A DNA stretch of 64,000 bases from Oscheius dolichura (Eukaryota; Nematoda; Chromadorea; Rhabditida; Rhabditidae). Under the pieces are notes generated by a model that had not been told where the DNA came from, searched no databases, and saw nothing but the letters and a program-made list of their open reading frames with translations. Below are positions 1-12,820 of the stretch, piece after piece (the first letter of the stretch is position 1; every line of letters begins with the position of its first letter). The position numbers were made by a program, and so were the translations under genes. The DNA is taken from positions 7,688,001 through 7,752,000 of the forward strand of contig OW051497.1 of assembly GCA_932521035.1 (NCBI GenBank), written 5' to 3'.

Positions 1-655
1 TAAATATGGGTGGCTCGTCCAGTCAAATCATTATTTTTGGGGGTTTTATGGACTAAATCGGAGATCTTTCATGTCATCTCTACTCTTTTTAAGAGGAAAA
101 TAAAAGGGAATTCCATAAACAGAGAAAGCAAAAGATAATAGGAAAGTAAGCAGAAGATATGCCCGAAAAGCATCAGCAGCGGAGGTTTGGCAATTGGTCT
201 AGGCTGGCGGTGGGCAAGCCCGTGAAAAGCACACGAAGGGCAGGCGGTGTTGCCTTGTTGTTATGGGGGGCGAGTGTTGTTCAGAAAGGACGACGAGCTT
301 TAAGCAGCAAAATATCCACCGAAACGTCAACAACATCTCCTTAATAATCAATAAAAGAAGAGAAAGGATACGCCAGCTGGGAACGAGAGCGAGAGATGCG
401 AGAGTGCAGCGGGAGGGCAGCGAAGAATGATCTCAATATCAAGAGGCCTACATCTATTGGGGTGCAGGAACATGTACCCGACGTGGTGGGACAAATGAAC
501 AAACAGAGAAGAGTCGCCAGAGAAACAGCAAAATAATTTGTGAAAATTTCGTCCACTTAGCCGCGTCGCAGGCCTGACCTGCGGGCGGTCACTCTGAACA
601 GAAAACAACAGAGATACACTTTAGATAAGAAACTTTACTCTCCGGGTCATTGAGG
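1..655. other. No gene recognised at left edge
   Basis: This stretch lies 3' of the LACTB2-like gene. The short open frames here lack splice signals that chain and resemble no family I know. It probably holds the 3' UTR of the minus-strand gene and intergenic sequence. Confidence 0.4.
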
Positions 656-3488
656 TTATGTCAACTTGTAATCTATTAACCCGACGCGAATTACACGGCC
701 ATCCTCTATTAGCGCTTGCAATGTCTGTCGAATGTTCCCGAAGGCGCCGATTTGAACGGACTTGGGCAGTTTGCTGTACAGCGTAGCCGTGATTTCTAGA
801 GCATTCCCTCTCCCTAGCTGAAAAAAGAGGCCCTGTCGTCAGTCTCCCTGCGATAAATAACACCTGCTTTAGAATATCGATAATTTGTGTCTCCCTCTTG
901 ACCCGATGTGAAATGTACTGATCAATCTTTTCCTCGGGATTGTAAATCATTGGTCCGTGTCCTGGACAGATAATCTGCAACCGGTAAATAATATACCCAG
1001 GACACTCTGCCCTCAGAACCTTTGGGTGCATGTTTTTCAGCCGGTACAATGATTTCATGTAGTGTGATAAGCTCTCGAATATTGTTGTTCCTTCACCTGA
1101 AACAAAGATCAGCGTAATATTATGATCTTGAAAAGGGATATAAACATTTGTGTAATCGTTTGATCTCTCTTCACGGGTTGCTCTTCCACCCTTTTCTTCC
1201 CATGTTTTGTTCAGTATTTTGTTTTTGTTCTAAATTCTTTGACAACACTCTGATTTACACTCAGCCATAGATTTGCGTTCTTGATCTCAGGAAAAGAGAA
1301 TTTAGTGGTATTTAGTGGCAAGTCAACAAAAGAGAAAGAAAGGGCAGACAGAAGAAGGAGGAGAAAGTTCATTCCCACTCGGCGTCATAACAAACTTTTC
1401 GGTAGGGTGATAGGATGACTAAGATTTGTGTAGGGTCTATAGAAGTCAAGGATCCGTTTTGTAAAAAGATTCATGGGGAAGTGCAAAATAATTATTGTCC
1501 CAGTCAAAAGGTAGGAATCTACCGGCCCTGAAATCAACACAGGGCAACTTCCATTCCCAGGTAGGGCAAGAGCCGCAATTGAAGTTCTCATGGATACATG
1601 GTTAAGGACTGTCCCTCTCCTAAAGCTGAGTATTGGATCGACAGAACAAAAATGTAAAGAAAAAATTAAAGCATTCCCAAAAAATCTATGAGAAACAGTT
1701 GGAGTGATGCTGACTTTAAGTTGAAAACAGACTATACACAAGAACTGTTGTTTCTTGGTAATGCTTAAAGGAACTGTCAGGGACATAGGAAGCTGACTGT
1801 AGAGTTTCGCGGGCTTTGAGAAAGCGCGGGAAAATGGTTTTTTCAAGCAAGCGTTTCATCGTTTTATTACATTTTTTTTATTATTCTGATATGGCTCTTC
1901 ATAAGTAGTTAAATCAGGGCAAGAAATTATTGGAATATAAGAAGAAATAAGCTAAAACCACAATCGCGTCCAATATTCAAATGCGCGCCAGGCGCGGGAG
2001 ACGCCAATCCGTTCATGTCGCGCCAGGACCCGTGAACGAAACTTCCAGTCCCTGACAATTCCTTTAACGTATAAATTATCCTAGAGTCTAAAAAGCCAAG
2101 GGTCGCTCTTTTTTAAACAGTATCTGAAGTGGCTTAAGTTTCTCTCTCGAATGTTAGTGAGCTCGAAAAGAAATTCGGTGTGAGAGATCTTCGTGGTTCC
2201 TACAGGCTATTTTAAAAAGCTGAAAACAAAGTTTGGAGGTTTCTTCCAAGTTATGCCGCCTATTTCCCATGATTTATACCCGGCTCTTTCCTATGCTTGA
2301 ATCGTACAGCGCAGTCTAGCTGATAGCTTTTGTTTGCCTTTATCATTTTTCTAGACAAAGAGATTGTTGCGTTCCGCGTTCAAAAGATGCCTTTCCCCGA
2401 ATTCCTTTTGCAAAAAAGTGGCGACGATGACCGAATGTTGAAAAACAACCTAATCTGTTTACCTAATATGCAATCTCCACTGAAAAGAATGTTTTCTTCA
2501 ACCAACAAGAAGGCAGCATGGTCAGTTGTGTGGCCTCTAAACGTGAACTTTCTACTTTCTTCCCCAAGCAACACGTCACCTTGTCTCGATGAATCTTAGG
2601 GTAGCACCTTCTACCTTCAGTTCGAAACCGTCATTGACGAGATGGTAGCCTTGAGGCTCTAATGATCCATCAAGCTGTCACCAAGGTTAACAATTAGATT
2701 TTATCTCGTCCTCACCTTTTCATTGATGTCCTTAAGTTTATAAACGGGGATGGCCACTCCCCCGAAAAGGGCTCTAACCTCCTCGATTCCACCTATAATT
2801 AGATTTTGACCATATTCTAGCGAGATACCTATGTGATCCCGATGCCTGTGTGTACAGGCAATTGAGACAATCTCGTCGTCTCCAAGAACTTCAGCTAATT
2901 TTTCTATGTACCTGAAGATTGTGCGTAAAAGCCTGGCAAACAAAGTCCGGGGTGCGAGGGAAAACTCCTCCAGAACCCCGCGTACAACCACGTTTTCTAC
3001 GTAAGAGCCAACACAGAGCATAGCTTATCGAAGTTCACTGTCGGCGTTCTTCGGATTACTCGCGTACCTTGGCCTGTGTGGTTCCCCGGCATCTATTAGT
3101 ATCTTCTTCTTCCCGCTGCCTACCAAATAGGTGTTGGTTCCCTGCAAATGAATCTCTTCTTTTATTGATATCCAGAAAAGCTGATAATCTCCCCGTTATC
3201 ACACGTGTTGAGAGAGAAAGTTTCCTATTTTCTCTTCTTCGCAAACTGTGCGTCGAACAAACATTCGTCCATCAGTTGTTGGTCACGAACACGTCTCGTT
3301 AGTTTTCTCCAAACGCGATCCCACTGCTCTGTTCTTTTTCCTACCTGTAGAGTGAACGGTCCCGGATTTTGCCCCAAAACGTGGGTGATCCTATCCGACA
3401 CATTGGTTACATCCAGAACTGGAAGAAGATCCAGTTTAGCCGGTCTGGTGGTAAATCTTTTTGTGTAGTGATAGTGGAGGAATCCCAA
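656..3488 (-). CDS. LACTB2: LACTB2-like metallo-beta-lactamase endoribonuclease
   Basis: Eight exons chain in phase: 3345-3488, 3068-3141, 2716-2911, 2580-2656, 2463-2536, 1020-1096, 864-974 and 656-817, giving about 304 aa (human LACTB2 has 288). The N-terminus carries the family signature [16 protein letters not shown]. The zinc-binding motif reads THRHRDH, followed by GHTTDH, SGDCILGEGTT and [15 protein letters not shown]; the C-terminal helical region ends in [19 protein letters not shown]2 is known as a mitochondrial single-strand endoribonuclease; mitochondrial location here is inferred from the family. The residue before the third motif is Arg (ETRGHT) where most relatives have Pro (TPGHT). 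The 1.4 kb fifth intron (1097-2462) is long for this locus. The start at 3488 is the first in-frame Met and is the least certain point. Confidence 0.92.
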
Positions 3489-6400
3489 GGTGATAGTGAC
3501 AAAGTAGCGGAAATGCCGTCTGACTTCTTTAATGATGTAGACGATATCCTAAAAGACAGAAATATCCTAAAAGGAACTGTAGTTTACCATTTTGTACAGT
3601 TTTGTAAAGAGAAAACAGTCGATAGTGTGTTCGCGATAGAGGGGTCGAAAAACGCGCCCTCAGCTGTCGTATTGCGTGTCCTACTGCAACCAGGTCACTC
3701 TCACCTCTCGCCTCCATTTTACTTTCTCTCTCAATCTGGGGCAGTCTCCTCCCGAGATCCTCCCCAAAAAACTTCCTTTCATATTCAAACAGGTTTGTTT
3801 CTTTCTCTCCTAGGTGGCCATAAATTGCGTTTCTCCGTCTGCGGCTATCCATTTTTTTTCGTTGATAGTGAAAAGCGTCAAATTCTCTTTTGTAAAAGTG
3901 CAATTTGTCATTTGGAATCGATCACGCCATTCAACTTCCTTTCCTTTCAATTTTTTCTCTGCTTTTCTAGCACTTTGACCGTCATCTCCTCGTCAGTGGG
4001 AGCTTATCGCCTTCCCGTCTCTCTATCAAACTATAAGATTATTGTCCTTTACACGTTTTTGCTGTCTGTTCCCCGGCAGTCTCAAACCCATAAAAGCATG
4101 CATAACTTTAAAATTATTACCATATTCGTCAGGTCTACAAATTCGCAACATTTTTCTGCCCAGCTTGTGGCCAGACCAGACCGGTTAGCATGTTCTCGCT
4201 GCGCATTCTCTGACGCTAACAGTCTTTACTCCCAGTCACGGCCATTATAACCACTTGTATCCCATAGTATCCTCACCCACTCGTCCCTTCTTTCGTGAAC
4301 TTTGTCTGGGAGAACCCTCGGTGATCTTTGAAGCGTTGTTGCAATATGGTTGACGCTTTATGTTAGCTTATGCACTTGAGGTGAAAAGATTTCCAGAATT
4401 CAAATGTGCACATGGCACTTGAAACGGTTCACATATCTTCTAGGTCCACTTCTCTGGTTATCTTTTCATTTCCTCGATGGCGTGTTCCCCTCCCTCTCAC
4501 TTACGTCTTTCTTCCTAGAATATTAACTCTAATTACCGCTGTTTTCTCAGAGTGTGATGTCAATTTGTTACGTGGGTGTGTCCCCCTCCTGGCTACCCTT
4601 CCTTCTCCGCCCACATTCTTCATGGAACATTCACTTCGTATAGTTACGATTCTTAAGTTGTGATGACTGGCACACACACACAGCTGTGTTTTGTTTCAGG
4701 AACCTTCTCTTTTGCCTCTCTCTGCCCACTGCCTTCTGTTGTCTCTCTCGCTCACTCCGCTCTCGTTCTAGTTTCCCATCAAAATTGCGCACACCCTGCG
4801 GCCGTTGTCACTCTCGCCCGCCAGCCAGCCGCCAGTTGCGTGGGCTGGTATTGGACGAGAGCCAAAAAGAAATCAATAGTGTCCTGACGCAAAGGGCAGC
4901 CGCCGAAAAACTTGCGGCGTTCTTTACAGCCCGGCTGTCCCGACACACGCACTCCAACCGGAAACATGTCCGTTTTGGGGTCCGCTTTTTATTTGAGTAA
5001 TGATCGTCGTCCGCTGACGAGAATTTCCAGAGTGATCGTCCAATTATTCTCCCCTCATTCCTCCCTATACTTATTATCCCGAACACCGGTGATTAGAGCC
5101 AGATAGCCATTATTTTGACCAAAACTATACTAAAAAATTGAAATGATGGCGGGTAAACTAATCTCCCTAATAGGCTTTCGCTAATCCCCCATCACATCAT
5201 TGCTTTCGCTTGATTACGAAACAGAAACCACGGACCCTAATAATAGGGTTTGCCAGGGCAGCCTCGTGTTCGACGAACCTTCCCACCCGGGAGCATTCCC
5301 AATTCCAGCGTCATGGTTCAGGCGGCTATGTTTCACCATCCTCTACCGCAATGCCACCCTTCCTACCATCTGTGTTAGCTGTTTTTCAAATATATAGTCT
5401 CGCATCATCATCTCCCACATGCAAACGTACACATTCTAAACAACTTTTCTCTGGCAATCTCGCCCTCTTTCGCTTTACTAAGTTCATGTTGACATCATCT
5501 TCTCTTTCTATAAATAGTTCCTTCGCAACATAAATACAACTGAAAACATCAAAGGTCTCTCGATCTTTCTCTCTCTAGGTGGTCACATCATCACGGGGTC
5601 TTTTTTATACTCCCCTTCTTTTTTCGCAATACATCTTCTAGTCCTCGTATTTCTGCGTTTTGATCCCGGGAGTCTGCTCTGGGTGAACCCCCCACCCCTC
5701 TCGCAAGTGCATTCCCGTCTGGCTTTTTCCATTAAAGACTCGGCTCTGGCTGAGACGTCCGTCATTCACTAGACTTCCTCCTTTTTTTAATCTTCTCGGG
5801 CTGTTCATTTGTGATTAATCGTGTCCTTTTTTCAGCGCTATGTGACGTTTCTTCTCCTCAGAAACTATCATCATTTTTTCGTCTTTCTTAAAAAAGGTCA
5901 GCGTAATTCGAAATGATTCTAATCATGTCTATTTTTAGCTTGTTAAAAATTGGTACATTTTATTACTGGTGCATTGCGTTGGTTGCTCTTTGAGAAGCAC
6001 TTATACTCTCTCTCTCTTATTCGGGCTCCCGTCATAATGGTAAGTGATCTTAGTGAATTAATAAGCAACGTATCCTTTTCAGATTTCAATTAATGGCGCT
6101 CAAACTTCGGGGATGTTAGCCTGTTCGCTAGAGTAGTTTTTTCAACTCTACGGGACATTATATTCGGTTCTCTGGTCTTCTTTCGCAAAATGACGATTCT
6201 CTCTCTCCAAATTTTCCAGTCATCTACAACAAAAGATTTTCTATTTAGTATATTCAAATGGTGGATCTTGGACACGCAGACAAGCTTTCTTCTCTTTTTT
6301 TCCTTTCTATCGCTTTTTGTATTACAGTAATTCCGAATTTTGTAAGATTTTCTGTCCCAGACCCATTGCCAGTTAGTCTATGCAGCTAGTTGAAGAGGGT

Positions 6401-7361
6401 ACCATCTACGGTAGACAGAAAAACGGTTTCAGTAGGGGAATTTTTCAAATTTTGTCTTATATGCACATGACCCTTTAAAATCTCCCTCTCTAACGGGAAT
6501 AGCGGTCTGCCTCATTATGTTATTGTCTTTTTCTAATCCTTCCGGTGGTATTATTATTATTGTTACGGCATTCTTCAAAGTTTTGCGAGTCCAAGCAATT
6601 TTAAAAACAAACTGTCCGGTGATTTAGGAACAAAAGAACCCGGTTTGATATGTTTGGACTTGCTGGCGCGTCTTTCTCAAGCTATCTTCTTTATATCTAT
6701 GAATTGTGATGTTTTTGGACACATCCCCCTCCCTACCTAGGCACTTATTCATTTATTAGTGCTGCCCTTCCCCCCTGACCTCCTCTTCTCACACGTTTCT
6801 AGATTTTTCATAGAAGATATTGTCTTGAGAAAGAAATTGCTTCCGCGGGTATGGAAACTTAATGAAGATGTCTTTACAAACTGTTCTTAATTATGTATTA
6901 CAGTAACTTGAAAGAAAGACAGATAACGAAACAAACAATCGTCCATTTCACATTGAACTGTTATAGTTGTGTCCCTCTTCCAGTACAGGATCCCCTAGGT
7001 AAAATTTGATATTTTACAGTAGACCTCAGCCATGCGAAAGAACGAGGGCAATAAGAAGTAACAGCTTTGAAGAGCCGTGAGCGAAGCTTTCAGTTGGAAG
7101 TAGACTTTAGCCCTATCTACAAAGAGTTGGGCGGACCGTTTTAGGTACCCCGAGATAGAAGCCAATTTTGTGCAAATGGTTCCAAAGATGAATACGCCAG
7201 GTATCAATCAAGGAAAACTGAGAAGTTTCTCCAAAAATACTAGAATTAATTCAAGGAAGTCGTAGAATCGTCTCGATGTGTGATGGATCGGAAAATCAGA
7301 CGTCTCGGAAGTGCCTCTCAGATTTTCTTCTAGTCAATCCCCTAGAACACTTCTTTTTCTA
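3489..7361. other. Pyrimidine-rich intergenic stretch
   Basis: The plus strand is rich in CT tracts, especially 3700-5900, which depletes stop codons in some plus-strand frames and makes long open frames meaningless. I see no chain of exons, no tRNA-like fold and no recognisable repeat. It contains the region upstream of LACTB2. Confidence 0.5.
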
Positions 7362-7379
7362 GCCATTTCCGTGTTCAAA

Positions 7380-7710
7380 TGTTGTACTCCGACATTACGA
7401 GTACATCCGAAGACAATCCGGTCCAGTTACTTCCTCCTAAGGACGACTGCCCGTGGGATTTCCAGATCGAATACAGACAAATGAATTCATTAAAGAATGT
7501 CTTAGAAACAACGCCATCTTGGCAGAATTTTCCGATAACAATAGAAATTCCAAGAAATAGCATTAACCTGATTTTGTCTACCATGTTCAAAGAGCACCAA
7601 CAACGTAAGCGAATATTTTGAAAATAGACATCGGCTGACGTCGATTTCCGCAAATAAAAGGGTAATGTTCTATTACTACTTCAGCTGACGGCGTTATTTA
7701 CCCAAACTAA
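7380..7710 (+). CDS. Possible small two-exon gene, unknown product
   Basis: An ATG at 7380 opens a frame of 76 codons (start of the peptide: MLYSDITSTSEDNPVQLLPP) that runs to a good donor (CAAC|GTAAGC, about 7608). The acceptor CTTCAG at 7684 joins in phase to DGVIYPN and a stop at 7708-7710, for about 83 aa. An acceptor-like TTTTTCTAG sits 18 nt upstream of the ATG and could be a trans-splice or cis-splice site. Composition looks protein-like (PWDF, PSWQNFPITIEI) but I recognise no family. A longer gene with further 5' exons is equally possible. Confidence 0.35.
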
Positions 7711-8239
7711 CGAGCTCCCCTACTTAGTATTCAAAGTAATGCTCATTTCGTAGGCGACGGAATGAAGGAGAAAAGGACAAGGAGAAATGCCCCCGGCCAG
7801 TGAAAAAGTATCTCTCAGGGGAGGGTTAGAGAAGGCGCGCAGAGTTTTACCAATTCGGAGAGTTTGCGCTTCGGAGCAATTGGATTCAGTGTTGGGATTT
7901 GCCTGCGTGAGTGATCGATAGTGGCTAGGCCTATGCCATTCGCATTCTCTCTCCCTCTTCAAGACCTTTCATGTTAGGTTACTCGCACACGTTTGCTTGC
8001 TTTTTAATTCCACTTCACTCCTCGCCATGGTTAATGATCGCCAGTCCGAAGTAGGGCTCAGCTGGCGCGAGCCTTGCAAATCTCTCCTCGTCTCATGTTG
8101 CCATTCGTTCGGTTTAAATGATGCACAATCCGCCTCGCTTTTAAGGGGGGATAATTGTTTCCGTCTGTCCAGCTGACGAATTCAAATTTGTTTATGTCTG
8201 ATTTTTAGCAGCAAATAAGGGTAACGAGGATCGAGGACG

Positions 8240-9243
8240 ATGAATAATATCAAAGCCTACGGGGCCGGCTTGGCTGGAGGGCAGTTTGACAAGAATATGT
8301 TCTTCAAAAAACCAACGGTTATCTTCAAGTGTGGAGGACTTGTACGTATTCTTTCCTTTTTTCCCGAGTTGAATTTTCCAGATATTCGGAGTCATTCTAT
8401 GGTATTGCATTTCTAAAGGAGGATGGCATCGCGTCAGCGGCAGCACGCACCACCAGGTATTTCATTATTCTGGACGACAAAAGAGTCGGGTTTCCTACGG
8501 AAGCATATGCTAAAAACAATCTTCTTCGAAATGTAAGAAGTTTAGATCTGCCTGTATGGTAACAGCCCCTCGACGTGTTCCTTCGCCTCGGCTCTTGGAT
8601 TTTTCGCAGTAGTCGGAGCAGTGACTCTGCTCGTCAGTGACGCCCGTTTTGACAACATTAGTTCCGTTCCAACGAGAAAACGCGTCATCCTTGCAGATTT
8701 AGTCGTCTCAGGTACGTAGACCACTTCGTTCTTTCGTCAGTTCAATATTGTAGTATGTTTCTTCGTCATTTTCGTCATTGGTTTCTTTACATTTTGGAGT
8801 AAGCTGAGTGACTTGGAGACTGACGAGCCGGTGAAAACAGGCTACGTCAAGTTCGGAATACTCATGACTCTTTTTAGCTTAATTGCCTGGGTAAGCCCTT
8901 GGTCTAGATTGGTTGAGCACTAAAGTAATTAAAGGCTGGAGCGGCTTTTTTCTCCTGGAGACGGCATGAAGAGGGGGCCGCAGATGCTTTCGCTGATAAC
9001 TTTGACGATCATTTCGGCGGGGTTTCCAGCGAGGTTCAAGATGGATATGGATATGGAGGCAGCTCTGAAGGTTTATTCCCCTTCGCCTCCTTTCTTACTG
9101 TATTTCTTAAAGGAATCGGCTCTATTGGAGTTGGAAACGCATCCTACCAAGCTGGCGGCCCACCTGCCGCCAACATCCCACCCCAGCAACCGCAGCAACC
9201 TCCAACCAATCCCTACGTCAACAGTGAAGGTTATGGATATTGA
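8240..9243 (+). CDS. sng-1: Synaptogyrin
   Basis: Six exons (8240-8341, 8382-8456, 8546-8711, 8754-8890, 8935-9070, 9113-9243) chain in phase to about 248 aa, the usual synaptogyrin length. The N-terminus AYGAGLAGGQFD matches the family start, and four hydrophobic segments fit the MARVEL tetraspan topology; the TM2-TM3 region carries DARFDNISSVPTRKR, equivalent to DAYFPQISSV in relatives. The tail is Pro/Gln/Tyr-rich and ends EGYGY, as synaptogyrins do. The family consists of synaptic vesicle membrane proteins with a modulatory role in exocytosis and recycling. Introns are 36-90 nt. The gene is convergent with the DEG/ENaC gene downstream. Confidence 0.95.
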
Positions 9244-9756
9244 TCTCTCAATAATTGTGTCAGCTTATGTTATTATTTATTAGGAGTTGAGTGTATTTAT
9301 CGTCTCGTGTATATAGCTATTTATAAGATTCATTAAATCGCCTTAGACTGGAAGCAATACGTCTGCTATTTATGGTGTTATAAACAAGCACTTCCCCCCA
9401 TCTGGTTAATAAATAAGACACTGATCTTGACGATTTTTGAGACGTCTGAGAAAAGAAAACATGCTACAGATCGCCACAAGAGCCACCTCATATCGATAGA
9501 AGCGACAAGAGGTACTTCACTGGGTGCTGATATGTTGGCTGAGCTCTTCATTTAGCTGGGCCGCTCCCTCTATCTTCTTTCGCCACTATTGTCGGCTCTC
9601 CGTCAGCTGGAAGTGATAAGTAGTGTTACTACTATCGTTGTTCTTAGACAATTGGCGATAGTTGTCCGCTGCTTACCATCCAAGGCATGACATTGACATC
9701 TTCTCCTTCTCTTTATTAAATACAATTTATTTACAAATTATATCCATGAGATCTCA

Positions 9757-12284
9757 TTAAAAGTCATTCATTAGCAGATGTTTGCTGAATATTTGAGTCC
9801 GTCGTTTTTGTGGAACATGTGACAAAACTTTAAGACTTCGTGAACTTCGAGCAGATGCTTTTGACGTGGCTGTAGAGGCCCGTCGCACTAGAAAAAACAG
9901 ATTACTGTAGTTTGGTGAAGAAACACTTACAGATATTTTTAGCCGCTCGAGGATGACTTGTGAAATCGTCGAGAACAAAAGATGTCTGCGATTGGAGAAC
10001 CTTGGCGTTATGATCTCCAATTTCATCGGGCACATCCACTGCTGGTTGACGTTGAAGCACGCGGGTCAGAATTCTCTCTCCCAGGGTACTGTGACTCTTC
10101 GAAGAGGACTTCCCTAAAAATAAATATTTCCCCCATTTCCTCTTGGACCTCCTCAGTCATCAAAGATTAAATTTACCTTCATTTATTATTGGATGATGCT
10201 CATGATCGCTGTCTGGCTGCCTAAAATTAGAGATAAATAGGATTTTAAGCCGGCAAAATGTTACTCACGCGTTAGTACTAGGATCAGGAGGATTAGTAGG
10301 ACTGTCGACTGTCATGAGGTCGTTGTCCTTCTTAGCGGCGGTTCTAAAAATAAGAAGATGTATATTTGGAGAGTTTTGAAAGGCGGCTGATGATGAAATG
10401 AGTGGTAATGCGAACATCAGGCGGACGGGCTCATTGACCAGCCGCCTGTTGTTAACGGATATTTGGATTATCATCGGAATATCCTCCTCTGAACCATACT
10501 TGCCCTGACTTTTCTATTTCGCGAGGGGGATTTTCTGGATAGGGGAGAAAATGAAAAATCACTCTCTCAAGAGAGTTGGCTGTCTATTTTTCAGCTGCCG
10601 CCTCCACCCTCTACTACACAGGTTAATTATTGATGAGATTGTTTAGCTCAGAACTGGAATTTTTATAGAAATTCGTGGCAAGCACCTGCCTTTCCAAAAA
10701 AAGAACATTTTCGCAATGTGAAAGTACAGATGTAAAAAGAATGGACCCTCACCTCTTCTCTCTCGGGATAGTTACTACAATAGGAGCAGAACTCCTCCTC
10801 CGTGGCCGAGGCTCCATCTTCTTCTCAGAACCTTAATTTAAATTAATGGGAAGCTAAAATGCGGCCTACTCTTCGGCATAGCAACCAGGCAATCGTCAGA
10901 ATCAAAACTTTCGGCACGTTCTAGGCTGACGGCCTCCTCTACTGAAAAGGGCAGGTTACCACGGGATTAAACCTACAACCTGTGCTTCTGCCCTCCTCAC
11001 TAGCCGGCGTCTCCACCTCCCTTGTTAATCCCTGCACTATTAACTTGAAAAGAAAAACGAATGTCTCCATTAAAGTAACACAGCTGCATCCAAGAAAAAG
11101 AGAGGTACCGCCGCCAATTAGAGCTGGAAGGTCGCTGTACGAAACGGATAAAAAACACTCACATAACACATCGACTATCGTCATTTTTCGAGTTTCTCTT
11201 TTAACCAATCCTTTTCTATCGTACTCAATCATCAAATATGTTAGATTGTTCCGTTGTTTCAAATAGGAGAAGGACTTCTGGTGCACTATCTCCTCGCAAG
11301 GAGGGTAGCACCAAAAATCTACACCAACCTGACATAAAAATAACATTGCTGATCTTACCGTTGGGATCATGGCCAATTTGGGTCATAAGGAGTATTCGTT
11401 TGGCTGCCTCACAGGTTTTATAGCTGTACGTCAGATTAGGCGCTCTCTGGACCCATTTCAACTCGTCCCACTCAGTCACACAATGAGACCTCGTGCTATT
11501 CAGTCGGAAAATCTGTAAGAATGAGTAGTGAGTGGTTTGGTCTCACACCAAGAAGATAATTTTATGAGCTCATAAAAGTGGTAAATAAATACAACTCACC
11601 CACTTGAGATGGCTCCAGATGAAGAAAATGGGAGTGATAAGTTCTTAAAGGCAAATGATCAAACTCCTCCATGTTCATGTATGCCCCTGAAATTGAGCAA
11701 GGGTGTTCTCAAATGGAGATATCTCTCCTACCTTTATTTCTGAAGATTTTAAGTTTTAACCTTGCTCTATTCTCAATTAAGGGTATCCTATAGCGATTAC
11801 ACTTGTTAGCCTCTTTCATCTTTAAAGCAAAATCAAGGTCTAATATCCTGAAATACTAAACTAGCAAAAATTATTATTGGAATAGTACCTGGCGCCGCAG
11901 AAAGTAATATCAGTAAAATGTTTAGTATTGTGCATAGTGGAGATCTTTTGAAATGTCACACGGTTTGAGTAATTTATTAGAAGTTGAAAACTCTGAAACC
12001 TCTTTGATAGAATTAAAGTAAAGTGCCTACAAATAACATATAGAAAACAAGACAGGTGCAGACGACCAGCACCCAAAATATTAAAGAAGCCCATGTTCTC
12101 GAAAGGAATATTCTTATCTAAAGGCGACGAGCTACAATAATCTAAAAGGACTGACCATTCCATGGAATGTGGTAAGGCTGGTAAAATGTTTACTTTCTTC
12201 GTCGCATATTTCCAAATAAATGTTCTCGTCGTCCTGGAGGTCAGAGAATTGCTCAATGAGTCTTTCTTCTGAAAATGTTAGCAT
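9757..12284 (-). CDS. DEG/ENaC sodium channel with short ectodomain
   Basis: Exons at 12156-12284, 12031-12117, 11889-12001, 11732-11847, 11604-11686, 11359-11512 and 10980-11318, then at least five tail exons down to a stop at 9757-9759. Diagnostic features: the cytoplasmic His-Gly gating motif (TTFHGM), TM1 (TWASLIFWVLVVCTCLVFY), CYPPCEE before TM2, and TM2 with IGGG...LFLGCSC, which contains the GxS selectivity filter. These channels are trimeric cation channels used in touch, proton or peptide sensing. The extracellular part between TM1 and TM2 is only about 215 aa, against roughly 350-500 in most family members. The C-terminal tail is long (about 200 aa), Ser/Arg/Lys-rich and likely phosphorylated. 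The start at 12284 is the in-frame Met in the first exon; an extra 5' exon is possible. It is divergent from the TTR-like gene, sharing a 0.5 kb promoter interval. Confidence 0.85.
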
Positions 12285-12820
12285 CCAGTTAGTCAATATA
12301 CGGAATAATACCTCCAGTCTGGGTAAGTTCAATGACGGAGACAACGGAAGTTCGTTTAGCGTACATGCGCCTGTGACGGAATGCCAGTCGTGTTCTGCTA
12401 GAGAGCACAGATATGATTTATTTTTGATAAGACCTTATCAGACCATGGTTGCATTAATCTCAATCTCGGAAGGGAGCGGAGAATGTAGAAAAATCAGAAA
12501 CATCGAGAAAAATAAACCTTCTTTACAAAATATCCCAAAATATGACGGTGTATTGCTATAACTTTCCTAAAAACTGATTCCCTTTCCCACAATTCCCTAC
12601 GCTATTATTTGATTAACGCCATCTTTTCCACCTACCGCATGATACCGCCACCCTCATACTTGAGTTTCCTAACGTAAACAAGATTCAGATTCTAATCTGT
12701 TTATCAGCAGCGGAAAAAAACAGAAGGCAACATTACATTAATCATAGCATACTTAAGAGTTGACTCAATGTATTTTCACTGCGGGAGGGGGTGTCATTTA
12801 GAGAAATATAACGATATTTC

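Noticed and set aside
1385-1846. 153-codon minus-strand frame inside LACTB2 intron 5
   Set aside because: No splice sites or family features; the flanking LACTB2 exons join cleanly without it.
3369-4250. 293-codon plus-strand open frame
   Set aside because: Its first part is antisense to LACTB2 exon 1, and the rest lies in a CT-rich tract where stop codons are rare. No domain or splice context.
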